Below are positions 8,972 through 16,815 of a stretch of DNA of 64,000 nt, piece by piece. The position numbers and the translations under genes were made by a program. Source of the DNA: Levilactobacillus acidifarinae DSM 19394 = JCM 15949. GTDB taxonomy: Bacteria > Bacillota > Bacilli > Lactobacillales > Lactobacillaceae. The DNA is taken from the NCBI RefSeq assembly GCF_001434835.1, contig NZ_AZDV01000005.1, positions 329,178 through 393,177 of the forward strand. The letters run 5' to 3'. The notes beneath the pieces were generated by a model. It saw only the letters and a program-made list of their open reading frames with translations. It had not been told where the DNA came from and made no database searches. Position 1 is the first letter of the stretch; the number at the start of each line of letters is the position of its first letter.

Positions 8972-10018
8972 TTAATTGAAGACGCGGGCGATTCCCGCAA
9001 CGTCAGACCGTTGACCGTTCTTGATCGGTTGGACCATGATCCGTGGTGGCCAGCTCTCGATGACTCGGTTGTGTCCCAAGTAGAGGGCCACGTGCCAAAT
9101 CGTTCGGGTGCCAGGTTGGTAATAGAAGACTAAGTCGCCGCGTTGCCGGTTTTGGTAAGCGACGTGCTTAAATTTCTTGCTGGCCCAGAGGTTCCGGGAG
9201 TTCCATTCGTTGCCCGGATAGGCGTGGTGAATTGAACTGATGGGAGCCGGGTTGATGCCACCGGCGTATAACGCCTGCATGACTAAGCCCGAGCAGTCGG
9301 TGCCGTAGACGGGTTTGGATGAAGAGCCGACCAGGTACGGGTTGCCCTTGTACTTGTAAGCCTGCTTGATCATGGCTTCGATGTGCGCGGAACGACCGTT
9401 CCAGGCGTGGGCGCCGAGTGGGGCAACGTAGCTATCGATGCTCTTAAAGCTCGACTTGGAGAAGCCCAGCTTGACCCAGGTCTTTTCGTTGACGTTCCCC
9501 GTAACCTTTAGGCCGTGTTTGCGTTGGAAGGCCTTAACGGCATTGTAGGTGGCCTGGTTGTACTTGTTATACCCGTTGGCCGTACCTAAGCGCCGCATGA
9601 TCTTCCAGGTCTTGAGGCCTTCGTAGTTGCGCTTGACGGTGTAGCCGACCTTGCCGTAAGGCTTGATCTGGTGGTAGTTGACCTGGTAGTAACGTTTCGG
9701 GTTTTGGTAGCCGGCCGTTTTGGCGACGAACGCCTTGTTGGCCGTGACGTACTTACCGGTGTTGGTCTTTAAGACCGGGGCCTTACCCTTGGGCGTAACC
9801 ACCTTAGAAATCTTGGCGTAATGGTCCGCCTTGATGGTCTGCGCCTTTTGGGTCCGCGCGGCGTTTTTGTAGTAAACGACCGTCTTTTTGGTGCGGATGA
9901 TTTGGGGGTTAGTGGTGTAGTAGTCGCTCTTAGCGGCCGCGGGGGTAGCGATGAGGCTTAGCCCGAAGACGGCGGTCAAGGCGAGACTAGCGGCCCCGAT
10001 AACTGACTTATGTAACAC
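8972..10018 (-). CDS. Secreted NlpC/P60 peptidoglycan endopeptidase with PG-binding domain
   Basis: 348 residues: signal peptide (1-29), an N-terminal SH3-like region (about 33-105), a PG_binding_1-type domain (about 140-187, with AVKAFQRKHGLKVTGNVNEKTW) and an NlpC/P60 domain (about 208-348). The catalytic cysteine is C242 in the TDCSGLV motif and the histidine is H309 in WHVALYLG. The family hydrolyses the D-gamma-glutamyl bond of wall stem peptides. It starts 25 bases after the C39-like gene and shares its promoter, so the two are probably one operon. Confidence 0.92.
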   Translation of the reverse strand: MLHKSVIGAASLALTAVFGLSLIATPAAAKSDYYTTNPQIIRTKKTVVYYKNAARTQKAQTIKADHYAKISKVVTPKGKAPVLKTNTGKYVTANKAFVAKTAGYQNPKRYYQVNYHQIKPYGKVGYTVKRNYEGLKTWKIMRRLGTANGYNKYNQATYNAVKAFQRKHGLKVTGNVNEKTWVKLGFSKSSFKSIDSYVAPLGAHAWNGRSAHIEAMIKQAYKYKGNPYLVGSSSKPVYGTDCSGLVMQALYAGGINPAPISSIHHAYPGNEWNSRNLWASKKFKHVAYQNRQRGDLVFYYQPGTRTIWHVALYLGHNRVIESWPPRIMVQPIKNGQRSDVAGIARVFN

Positions 10019-10043
10019 GTGAATTCCTCCTCCGAAAAATAGA

Positions 10044-10892
10044 TTAATAACTTAATGCCCGGTAGGCATCGTGTTGCCGATGATTAGCCAGACCAACCTG
10101 CGTCATGCTGGTCTTTTTGTGAGTCCAGGGGTCGTTGTAGTAAGCCCGGGTGGCACTATAGCCGGAAAGGGTGATGGCGTGGTTGACGAAACCATCCACC
10201 CCGGCGACCCAGACGACCACGGGGTGGCCCTGATCGATTTTGGCCTTGAGTTGCTTAAACGACGCGCCGGTCAGATCCTGGGCACTCCCCACGTGGTGTT
10301 GCACGAGTTTCAGTAACGCCTTGGGATAGATCCACCAGCCGGACTTCGAATAGGGACTGCCCACAAAGCCCTTGTTTCCGTCATGGGTCTTGGTCTTGGG
10401 CATTTCCTTGGCCAGGCTCATTTTGGTGACTTTAGCGCCAGCGTACTTGAGCATCATGGTAGTGGCGGTGATTTCACACCCGGTCGGCAATTGGGGCCGT
10501 TGGGCAATTAATGGAACGTTTAATTGGTGGCGACTTTTAACGGTGCCGTTGCGATGGATCCACCCCGTTTGGGTGTGATTGTATGTAAATTTGAGCCAGA
10601 GGCCGTCGTTGAGCCGCTCCTCACGGGTGATGTGGACCATTTTGCGAGCGTACTGCCGGCCTGTGGCGATGGGGATCAGGTTCTTCGCACTGGTCTTCGC
10701 CCCACCCGTGGCGTAGACCTGGTAGTTGTGCGTCAAATTCGACCCGATCTGGGTGTAATAGTTGACCGTGGTCTTCGCCAGAATGGGCTGGTAGGGGGCA
10801 GTGGCGGCCTGAGCGCTGATAGCAAAGGTCAAACCGCCAATCACGGCCAGTAGACCACTCAGGAAACCACGATAGAGTCGGTGATGCGACAT
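10044..10892 (-). CDS. Secreted C39-like cysteine peptidase
   Basis: 282 residues with a signal peptide (about 1-29), an SH3-like segment (about 40-115) and a Peptidase_C39_2 domain. The cysteine is C139 in PTGCEITATTMML, the histidine is H238 in FVNHAITLSGY, and the aspartate is D254 in YYNDPW, giving a full C-H-D triad. The family includes wall-associated peptidases of lactobacilli; the substrate is not established. AGGAGG precedes the ATG. First gene of a two-gene operon with the NlpC/P60 protein. Confidence 0.88.
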   Translation of the reverse strand: MSHHRLYRGFLSGLLAVIGGLTFAISAQAATAPYQPILAKTTVNYYTQIGSNLTHNYQVYATGGAKTSAKNLIPIATGRQYARKMVHITREERLNDGLWLKFTYNHTQTGWIHRNGTVKSRHQLNVPLIAQRPQLPTGCEITATTMMLKYAGAKVTKMSLAKEMPKTKTHDGNKGFVGSPYSKSGWWIYPKALLKLVQHHVGSAQDLTGASFKQLKAKIDQGHPVVVWVAGVDGFVNHAITLSGYSATRAYYNDPWTHKKTSMTQVGLANHRQHDAYRALSY

Positions 10893-10931
10893 AGGAATCC
10901 TCCTTTATTAAAATGATGGTTTAACTTCATC

Positions 10932-10960
10932 ATTATAGGGCTAAACGGTTCAAACAACAA
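10932..10960 (-). promoter_or_regulatory. Promoter of the C39-like/NlpC operon
   Basis: On the minus strand TTGTTG (10960-10955) and TATAAT (10937-10932) are separated by 17 bases, giving a transcript start near 10925 and a leader of about 30 bases. Confidence 0.75.
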
Positions 10961-11019
10961 TGCGGCTGACAACGAGATTGGCCGTTAAGCCAACGCAAAA
11001 ATTACGAGAGTGGGACAAA

Positions 11020-11188
11020 AGGCGATTAGCTGGCGAGCATGAACGACGGTTCGTAAGGCGGATAATCCCGAACTTGGATTATCTGACTTACGGGGTTAAG
11101 CGGAACCAACTGCCCTTTGGCGCACGTTTCGGCACCAGCTATTCGGAGACACAAAGGGTCTGGGACTTTTATCCCAGACCCTTAATTT
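11020..11188 (+). ncRNA. Structured intergenic element, possible small RNA
   Basis: TAGCTGG (11027-11033) pairs with CCAGCTA (11135-11141), enclosing several hairpins: GAACgacgGTTC (11041-11052), GTAAG..GGATAATCC with GGATTATC..CTTAC (11053-11091), and GGTT..AACC (11094-11107). A strong stem GGGTCTGGGA/TCCCAGACCC follows (11157-11181). I do not recognise the family. An open frame across it is not credible as protein. The final stem may also terminate the nicotinamidase gene. Strand and transcription are inferred. Confidence 0.45.
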
Positions 11189-11215
11189 TAAGCTCTTAGA
11201 AAAATTAATGATGGA

Positions 11216-11770
11216 TTAAACGATTTGGGCACCCAACGCCGTTTTAAAGTGGCGGAGAGCCCAGTCGTGACCAGCCGCATCGAAGCTGGCTACGCCGTTT
11301 TGGTGAATCACCAGCTGATAACCCAGGTTATACGCATCGACGGCGGTGTGCAACACACAGATGTCGGTGCAGACGCCAACGAGATGAAGGGTGGTCACGT
11401 GGCGTTCGCGTAAGCGTAGATCGAGGTCGGTGCCGGCAAAGCTGCTATACCGGGTCTTGTCGAATTGCCACACGTTGGAAGCCGCTTGGTGTTGGTCATA
11501 CCAGTCCTTTAAGGGGCCGTATAATTCTCGCCCCCAAGTTCCGCGGACGTTATGCGGCGGGAAGAGCTGACTTTCGGGATGGTAGGGGTCGTGCGGCGTG
11601 TGGACGTCGGTCGGCAGTAGGACCCAATCCCCACGAGCCGCCATGGTCTCGGCGAGCTTGACGATGGTGGGCGCGAGGACTTGGCCCGGTTGCCCACAGG
11701 TTAAGGCCCCCTTATCCGCGACGAAATCGTTGGTGTAATCGATAATCAGTAAGGCTTGATCGGTTGCCAT
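11216..11770 (-). CDS. pncA: Nicotinamidase / isochorismatase-like cysteine hydrolase
   Basis: Converts nicotinamide to nicotinate for NAD salvage in the cytoplasm. The 184-residue product has the full catalytic set of the family: D11 in LIIDYTNDF, K105 in FDKTRYSSF and C138 in GVCTDICVLHTA. It also has a metal-ligand segment PTDVHTPHDPYHPES near 53-67. The cis-peptide-containing GVxTDxCV block is complete. AAGGAGG lies upstream of the ATG. It stands alone on the minus strand, divergent from the PadR operon. Confidence 0.92.
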   Translation of the reverse strand: MATDQALLIIDYTNDFVADKGALTCGQPGQVLAPTIVKLAETMAARGDWVLLPTDVHTPHDPYHPESQLFPPHNVRGTWGRELYGPLKDWYDQHQAASNVWQFDKTRYSSFAGTDLDLRLRERHVTTLHLVGVCTDICVLHTAVDAYNLGYQLVIHQNGVASFDAAGHDWALRHFKTALGAQIV

Positions 11771-11860
11771 TGGAAAACCTCCTTCTCAATTGGGTTTAGT
11801 ATGCGGGGGTGGCCCCGCCCTGTCAACGAGTCGGCTCATCAATTTATTTATAAACGCCAG

Positions 11861-11924
11861 TTGACAGTGGCCTATTTACCACGCTATACTGTTGATGAAT
11901 TGATATTATACGTCATATAGTATA
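11861..11924 (+). promoter_or_regulatory. Promoter and candidate PadR operator
   Basis: TTGACA (11861-11866) and TATACT (11885-11890), with 18 bases between, form a near-consensus promoter. Just past the expected start point, TATAC (11907-11911) and GTATA (11920-11924) form a perfect inverted repeat with an 8-base gap, suited to a PadR dimer and to autoregulation. Confidence 0.75.
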
Positions 11925-11939
11925 GGGGGCCACGAAATT

Positions 11940-12260
11940 ATGGCGATTCAAGTACCCACGGAACTCCTGGACGGTTGTGTCTTGGGGGTGTTAACGCGCC
12001 AGGATTTTTACGGCTACGCGTTGACGCAGGAGGTCCGGCAACGGTTACCAATTTCCGAATCAACTTTATATCCAGTTTTACGGCGGTTAAAAAAGAACGG
12101 TTGGTTGACGACCTATGATGAACCCTTTCAGGGGCGCAACCGCCGGTATTACCGTTTGACGCGGACGGGCCAGATTCAGCTGACCGTGATTCGTGAGGAG
12201 TGGGGCGACTTTAGTCAGGCCGTCACGACTTTGTTAGAGGGGGATCAAGCAGATGACTGA
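11940..12260 (+). CDS. PadR-family transcriptional regulator
   Basis: 106 residues, winged-helix PadR regulator. The N-terminal VPTELLDGCVLGVLTRQDFYGYALTQEV and the later SESTLYPVLRRLKKNGWL block are typical of the family. It lies downstream of a near-consensus promoter and an inverted repeat, and overlaps the next gene by 8 bases. PadR/DUF1700/DUF4097 trios are common in Firmicutes and usually respond to envelope or toxic-compound stress; the local signal is unknown. Confidence 0.92.
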   Translation: MAIQVPTELLDGCVLGVLTRQDFYGYALTQEVRQRLPISESTLYPVLRRLKKNGWLTTYDEPFQGRNRRYYRLTRTGQIQLTVIREEWGDFSQAVTTLLEGDQADD

Positions 12261-12876
12261 ATACATTCAGGCGCTTCAAAAGCTACTTTTACAGCTGACG
12301 ACCGCCGAACAACAAGACGTGGTTGAGTATTACCGCGAATATTTGCAGGAAGCAAACATCACCACCTACGAGGCGGCCGTGGCCGAATTGGGGACGCCGC
12401 AAACGGTGGCGCGCAAGGTTTTGGCCGATTACTCGATTAAGATGACGGAACAACCCGCAGGTCGTCAATCGGCGCCGGCCGGGACTAAGGCCAACGTCAA
12501 GATGATCTGGTTGGTGATTTTGGCCCTGTTGTCCACGCCCGTGACCATTCCACTGATCTTAGTGGTCGGCGCGTTGGTCGTGGCTGCCGGGAGCGTGGTA
12601 TTTGCCGGCGTGGTCACCGTCTTGGCCTTACTGGTCGCCGGTTTCTTGGGCGGGGTAACGGGCGTGGTGGTGGGCCTCATGGCGTTATTTACCGCGCCGT
12701 GGACCGGACTATTTTACCTGGGCTTAGGGCTGATTGCGTTAGGCATTAGCTGGCTGGTCATGGTCGTGGTCGTGCGCCTGGTTCAGTGGTTAATTCAAGT
12801 GCTTGCAGAAATGGCTAAATGGGCCTATCGCCGGTGGGTCACGGACCGCACAGATAAACGGGGGGATCACGCATGA
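12253..12876 (+). CDS. DUF1700 (HAAS-domain) membrane protein
   Basis: 207 residues. The N-terminal 70 residues are the helical HAAS-type region (EYIQALQKLL...DVVEYYREYLQEA...ELGTPQTVARKVLADY), and four hydrophobic segments follow (about 77-100, 105-130, 135-160, 163-185). It overlaps both neighbours (8 and 4 bases), so translation is coupled. In known trios this protein sits between the PadR regulator and the DUF4097 protein and is thought to sense or transmit envelope state; that role is inferred. Confidence 0.88.
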   Translation: MTEYIQALQKLLLQLTTAEQQDVVEYYREYLQEANITTYEAAVAELGTPQTVARKVLADYSIKMTEQPAGRQSAPAGTKANVKMIWLVILALLSTPVTIPLILVVGALVVAAGSVVFAGVVTVLALLVAGFLGGVTGVVVGLMALFTAPWTGLFYLGLGLIALGISWLVMVVVVRLVQWLIQVLAEMAKWAYRRWVTDRTDKRGDHA

Positions 12877-13832
12877 AACGGTGGAACATTGCAAGTTTAG
12901 TGGTCATCGTAGTAGGGATTATTTTAGTTATCTTCAGTGTGGGGCATCACGGGGCTAAGGCGCTGACCTGGAATGCGGGGGGCTTTCAGGTCGATAAACG
13001 CGAACGGACCGTGGTGCATCCGGGTGACTACGACAAGTTGGTGGTCAACACCAAATTACCGGTCACGGTCAAACCGGGTAACGTGAATCAAATCACAATT
13101 CAACAACAAAGTCTTAACCGGAAGAAGCACCCGGTCACGGCCAAAGTGGCCAACCATACTCTGACCGTTGCGGGGGGCGATAACCGGCAAAATAGTTTCC
13201 GAATTCACGGTCTTTCCGTGGGTTGGGACGACGAGGCTTACGATAGTAACGGGAAAATCACCATTGTGGTGCCCAAGACCACCACGGTGAAGACGGTGAC
13301 GCTCCAACGTAACTGGATCGTGCGGTTAGAAAATCTGACGGTGAAAAACGTTACGGGGTCGCACGGCGGGAGCTTTCAAGCCAAGAACGTCACGTTTACC
13401 CAACCTCTGGATTTAAGTCGCGGGGACGCGGATATTTTCTTAACGAACGTGACGACGCCACGGGTGACGGCTAAGACCGGGGATGGCGACATCACGATCA
13501 AGCAGAGCCACTTTAAGCAAGCCAATAACGTTTTTCACACGGCGGATGGGGACGTCAGTGTGAAAAATACACACTTGGGGAGTGCGGACGTGACCAGTAA
13601 CGACGGGGACCTGCATATTGGGCATAATCAAGTGACCCAACGCGTCAAGGCGCACACCGACGACGGGGACGCTTACGGGATCGTGAGTGACACGGCCGGG
13701 GTGTCCGTGCAGACGAATGATGGCGATATTCAGTTGATGGGGCGGAGCCGCAAGAGTGGCACGCACCTGCGCCCTAACGCCAAGGTCCAGTACGCCTTTA
13801 GCACCGACGATGGCGACATTACCGTGCGTTAA
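12873..13832 (+). CDS. DUF4097-family beta-strand repeat protein
   Basis: 319 residues: one N-terminal membrane segment (about 6-24), then an exported repeat domain. The second half has recurrent DGD signatures, at least six (GDADIF, GDGDITIK, ADGDVSVK, NDGDLHIG, DDGDAYG, NDGDIQLM, DDGDITVR), each ending one turn of a beta-solenoid. This is the DUF4097 (adhesin-like) fold. Last gene of the PadR operon; no clear terminator follows before the repeat element. Function unproven. Confidence 0.88.
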   Translation: MKRWNIASLVVIVVGIILVIFSVGHHGAKALTWNAGGFQVDKRERTVVHPGDYDKLVVNTKLPVTVKPGNVNQITIQQQSLNRKKHPVTAKVANHTLTVAGGDNRQNSFRIHGLSVGWDDEAYDSNGKITIVVPKTTTVKTVTLQRNWIVRLENLTVKNVTGSHGGSFQAKNVTFTQPLDLSRGDADIFLTNVTTPRVTAKTGDGDITIKQSHFKQANNVFHTADGDVSVKNTHLGSADVTSNDGDLHIGHNQVTQRVKAHTDDGDAYGIVSDTAGVSVQTNDGDIQLMGRSRKSGTHLRPNAKVQYAFSTDDGDITVR

Positions 13833-13903
13833 GCCGGCCAGGACTTGACGGTGATGGTAGAATAAAGGGACTTATCGGAGTATTGACTAAGATAAAACTG
13901 GTC

Positions 13904-14061
13904 GCCTTGCGGCGCTCAGGGGCTGGAACGCCTGCGGGCACGATTTGAAGCCCCGTAAAACCCACGGGTCTTCAAACTCGACCTTATGGTAAGCTGACAA
14001 AGAACGTCGACTAACCATAATTTCGCGGGCTGAGCCCCTGAGCCCCTGAGCGCCTCCAGGC
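13904..14061 (+). repeat. Structured intergenic repeat, copy A
   Basis: A 14-bp perfect closing stem, GGCGCTCAGGGGCT (13911-13924) with AGCCCCTGAGCGCC (14041-14054), is extended by GCCT/AGGC. It encloses hairpin 1 (TTTGAAG 13944-13950 with CTTCAAA 13970-13976, and CCCGT/ACGGG inside) and hairpin 2 (TTATGGT 13984-13990 with ACCATAA 14014-14020, then further pairs). The block GGCTGGAACG...CGGGCACG is shared with the other copies. No T tract follows, so it is not a plain terminator. The rest of the 413-base gap before Dus shows nothing clear. Confidence 0.8.
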
Positions 14062-14245
14062 TGAAGTAAGTGGTGACCACGACGAAATCGTTAATGAATT
14101 TAAGCGTGGTAAGGCTTTCCAGTTGCTCAGTGAAATCTTACGATAAGGTGAGTTCTATTTTAATCATATTACGTGTAACTCTTGTGCCGCAGTAGCCAGC
14201 ACCGTGGCACGGACTATCTTATAATTAAACAAGGAGATTTTTATC

Positions 14246-15244
14246 GTGTCTGATGTAACCAACTACTGGCAAACCATTGCCGCACACGCCAAGGCCCAGA
14301 ACCGGCCGTTCTTTTCGTTGGCGCCCATGGAAGCCGTCACCAACGCTATTTTCCGCCGGGTCGTTGCGAAAGCGGCCGCGCCCGACGTCTTTTTTACCGA
14401 ATTTACCAACGCCATTAGTGTGACCCATCCCAAGGCCAAGTTTACGGTCCAAGGCCGGCTCTACGTGGCGCCGGAAGAGGCCCACATGCCGGTGGTTCAG
14501 CTCTGGGGTAACCAACCGGCAGCCTTCGAAGCGGCCGCGGCCGACGTGAAGACCCGGGGTTACCAGGCCATCGACTTGAACATGGGGTGCCCGGACTCTA
14601 CGGTCATTAAAAACCACGGGGGCAGCGACTTAATTCGTAATCCCGAAGACGCAGCGGCCGTGATTGCGGCAGCTAAGACGGCGGGCTTACCGGTCAGTGT
14701 CAAGACGCGACTGGGCTACAGCCGGTTAGACGAATGGCCGGACTGGTTGCGTTTCTTGTTGGAACAGGACATTCCGTTATTAACGGTGCACCTGCGGACT
14801 AAGAAGGAAATGAGTCGGGTCGGCGCCCACTACGAATTGATCGACGATATTGTGAAGCTTCGCGATGAGGTTGCCCCCGACACGCTGCTCCAACTCAACG
14901 GTGACATCGATAACTACCAGGACGGGTGCGCCTTAGCAGCCGCTCATCCCGGGGTCGATGGGATCATGATTGGCCGCGGGATCTTTACCAGCCCGTTTGC
15001 CTTTGAACCCACGCCGCGAGAGCACAGCGTCAAGGAGTTGCTGGGTCTCTTGAACTATCAATTAGACTTATACGATGATTTTGCGGAGCGGTTCGACACG
15101 CAACGGTTTGCCTCGCTGAAGCGGTTCTTTAAAATCTACGTGCGTAACCAACCGCACGCCGCGGAGCTGCGGAACGCGATGATGGAAACCCACAGTACCG
15201 ACGAAGTACGGCAACTGTTGGCGGACTCACCATTAACTAAATGA
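14246..15244 (+). CDS. tRNA-dihydrouridine synthase
   Basis: Reduces specific uridines in the tRNA D-loop using FMN and NADPH. 332 residues, the usual length. It has LAPMEAVTNAIFRRV (family form APMxGVT), TEFTNAISV, the catalytic cysteine C115 in NMGCPDSTVIKNHGGSDLI, SVKTRLGY, a histidine in TVHLRTKKEM, and LNGDI followed by GIMIGRGIFTSPFAF. GTG start with AAGGAG at 14231. The change of the usual G to A in the first motif is mild. Which D-loop position it modifies cannot be read. Confidence 0.93.
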   Translation: MSDVTNYWQTIAAHAKAQNRPFFSLAPMEAVTNAIFRRVVAKAAAPDVFFTEFTNAISVTHPKAKFTVQGRLYVAPEEAHMPVVQLWGNQPAAFEAAAADVKTRGYQAIDLNMGCPDSTVIKNHGGSDLIRNPEDAAAVIAAAKTAGLPVSVKTRLGYSRLDEWPDWLRFLLEQDIPLLTVHLRTKKEMSRVGAHYELIDDIVKLRDEVAPDTLLQLNGDIDNYQDGCALAAAHPGVDGIMIGRGIFTSPFAFEPTPREHSVKELLGLLNYQLDLYDDFAERFDTQRFASLKRFFKIYVRNQPHAAELRNAMMETHSTDEVRQLLADSPLTK

Positions 15245-15253
15245 ATTTAGCTC

Positions 15254-15282
15254 AACGCCGGTCAATCTGATCGGCGTTTTTT
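15254..15282 (+). terminator. Terminator of Dus
   Basis: AACGCCG (15254-15260) with CGGCGTT, followed by six T. The next 300 bases hold only the promoter at 15469. Confidence 0.85.
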
Positions 15283-15468
15283 CGTGGTCTGAATGTGTAT
15301 TTTTTGTAACAAGCAAAATTAACAACCCTATCAGCCAAAAGTGGTAAATTAGACTGGCAAGCAAGCTTTTGACCACTAGATTCTGGAAACTTAAACCGAA
15401 CCAAAACGCGACAGGTCGGGATTAGCGACATGTAAGCGATTTTTATCAATAAGCTAGGTAATATAGGA

Positions 15469-15497
15469 TTGATAAATTATTTGAGTTCAGGTATGAT
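15469..15497 (+). promoter_or_regulatory. Promoter of the flavodoxin/GNAT pair
   Basis: TTGATA (15469-15474) and TATGAT (15492-15497), exactly 17 bases apart. Confidence 0.8.
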
Positions 15498-15584
15498 AGC
15501 TAAGGATTTTTTTCTGATCCGAAATTACCCCGACCGGCCCACTAATAACCGGGTCGTAACTTAGATTGAGGAGAACAGTGTTTT

Positions 15585-16037
15585 ATGACGCCTACAATTC
15601 AGATTATCTTCGCCAGTCTCTCTGGCCGCAACCAAGCTATCGCGATGCATTTACAGGCCCATTTGGCGGCGCACGCGCAGACCGTGGTGACGGAGATCTC
15701 TCAAGCCGACGCCTATGCTGCGCCCCAAGCGGATGCGGTGATTTTGGTCAGTTACACCTACCACGACGGTGAGTTACCGGACGAAGCCCAGGACTTTTAC
15801 GAAGATTTAGCCGCGGTGGACCTGCAGGGGACCTATTTTGCGGTCTGCGGCTCAAGCTCGACGCAACACGTCCATTACGGTCGCGCCGTGGACCGGTTGG
15901 CCCAACGACTGACCGAACAAGGTGGGATGGCCGTGGCCCCGGTCTTAAAGATCGACGGAGACCCCAGCGAGGCCGACCGGCAACGGTTGGACGCTCTCGC
16001 CGCGCAAGTTTTAACTACTCTAGACTCAGGAAATTAA
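15585..16037 (+). CDS. Flavodoxin
   Basis: 150-residue FMN electron-transfer protein. The phosphate loop is in IIFASLSGRNQAIA (about residues 7-20; form [ST]x[ST]G). VSYTYHDGELP and the CGSSSTQHVHYGRAVD segment supply the two loops around the isoalloxazine. Size and fold order match short-chain flavodoxins. AGGAG-type site (GAGGAGAA) before the ATG. It is followed 18 bases later by the GNAT gene, so likely cotranscribed. The partner reductase is not in the window. Confidence 0.9.
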   Translation: MTPTIQIIFASLSGRNQAIAMHLQAHLAAHAQTVVTEISQADAYAAPQADAVILVSYTYHDGELPDEAQDFYEDLAAVDLQGTYFAVCGSSSTQHVHYGRAVDRLAQRLTEQGGMAVAPVLKIDGDPSEADRQRLDALAAQVLTTLDSGN

Positions 16038-16055
16038 AGATGAGGTGAAGTCAGC

Positions 16056-16622
16056 ATGTATTTACGGAAAGCAAAAGCAGACGAATTGGATTTAGTATGT
16101 GACATTATCGAAGACGGCAAAAAACAATTGGCCGATGCCGGGATTGATCAATGGCAGGATAATTATCCGAACCGCGATACCATCCAAACGGATATCGATT
16201 TAGGTCGTGCCACGATTTTTAACAGTGACGACCACGAAACCTTAGGCGTCGCCGCGGTGGTTCAAGCCCCCGACAATTCCTATGACACGTTAATCGGGGA
16301 CTGGTTGAAGGATACGGAGAAGTACGTCACGGTACACCGGGTTGCCATTTTCTCGCACCATCAAGGGAAGGGTTACGCGTCTAAGCTATTCCAAGAACTC
16401 TTCACGTACATCGCCGAACATCACCCAGAGGTTGAAAGCATTCGGATCGATACGCACCGGGACAACACCAAGATGCAACACCTGATCGAAAAGTTCGGGT
16501 TCACGAAGGTGGGGCGGATCGTCGGTGTTTACCAACCAACGGACGAATGTTACGTTTACGAAAAGTTGATTAAAAACACGCAAGTGGGCACCGATACGGC
16601 TCATACGCCGCACGTGGCCTAA
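16056..16622 (+). CDS. GNAT-family N-acetyltransferase
   Basis: 188 residues. Acetyl-CoA binding motif A is VHRVAIFSHHQGKGYASKLF (about 91-110, form Q/RxxGxG/A), and motif B lies in IRIDTHRDNTKMQHLIEKFGF. An acidic N-terminal helix and the IDQWQDNYPN segment resemble a common lactobacillar GNAT subgroup. The substrate is unknown; cytoplasmic. GAGGTGA precedes the ATG. Second gene after the flavodoxin. Confidence 0.9.
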   Translation: MYLRKAKADELDLVCDIIEDGKKQLADAGIDQWQDNYPNRDTIQTDIDLGRATIFNSDDHETLGVAAVVQAPDNSYDTLIGDWLKDTEKYVTVHRVAIFSHHQGKGYASKLFQELFTYIAEHHPEVESIRIDTHRDNTKMQHLIEKFGFTKVGRIVGVYQPTDECYVYEKLIKNTQVGTDTAHTPHVA

Positions 16623-16628
16623 CGATTG

Positions 16629-16679
16629 AAAAAGTTGCTTGTGCGTGATATTTGTCGGCGCAGTCCGGGCAACTTTTTT
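16629..16679 (+). terminator. Terminator of the GNAT gene
   Basis: AAAAAGTTGC (16629-16638) with GCAACTTTTT (16669-16678). Confidence 0.8.
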
Positions 16680-16728
16680 AGGTTCGCGAAAACAGCAAAA
16701 TTTAAACCATTAAAAATCTTTTATCATG

Positions 16729-16770
16729 ACGGGTCGTTACCGCGAAATCGCGGTGGACGGCCCGTTTTTT
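16729..16770 (+). terminator. Second, tandem terminator
   Basis: ACGGG/CCCGT with inner CCGCG/CGCGG, ending in six T. It insulates the following leader from readthrough. Confidence 0.85.
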
Positions 16771-16782
16771 CGTGAGCGGCAT

Positions 16783-16811
16783 TTGAACGGTCCGGGGGCT
16801 TGCGCGATAAT
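16783..16811 (+). promoter_or_regulatory. Promoter of the amino-acid permease leader
   Basis: TTGAAC (16783-16788) and GATAAT (16806-16811), with exactly 17 bases between. The expected start is near 16818, leaving a leader of about 345 bases. Confidence 0.75.
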
Positions 16812-16815
16812 ATAG

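Noticed and set aside
10960-11199. 79-codon open frame on the plus strand
   Set aside because: It lies entirely across the hairpins of the structured element, has no ribosome site and odd composition. I treat it as noncoding.
13904-14061. Repeat copy A as a simple terminator
   Set aside because: No T tract follows and it is multi-hairpin, with the same structure in the other copies.
15252-15449. 65-codon minus-strand frame
   Set aside because: It crosses the Dus terminator, has no site and unconvincing composition.
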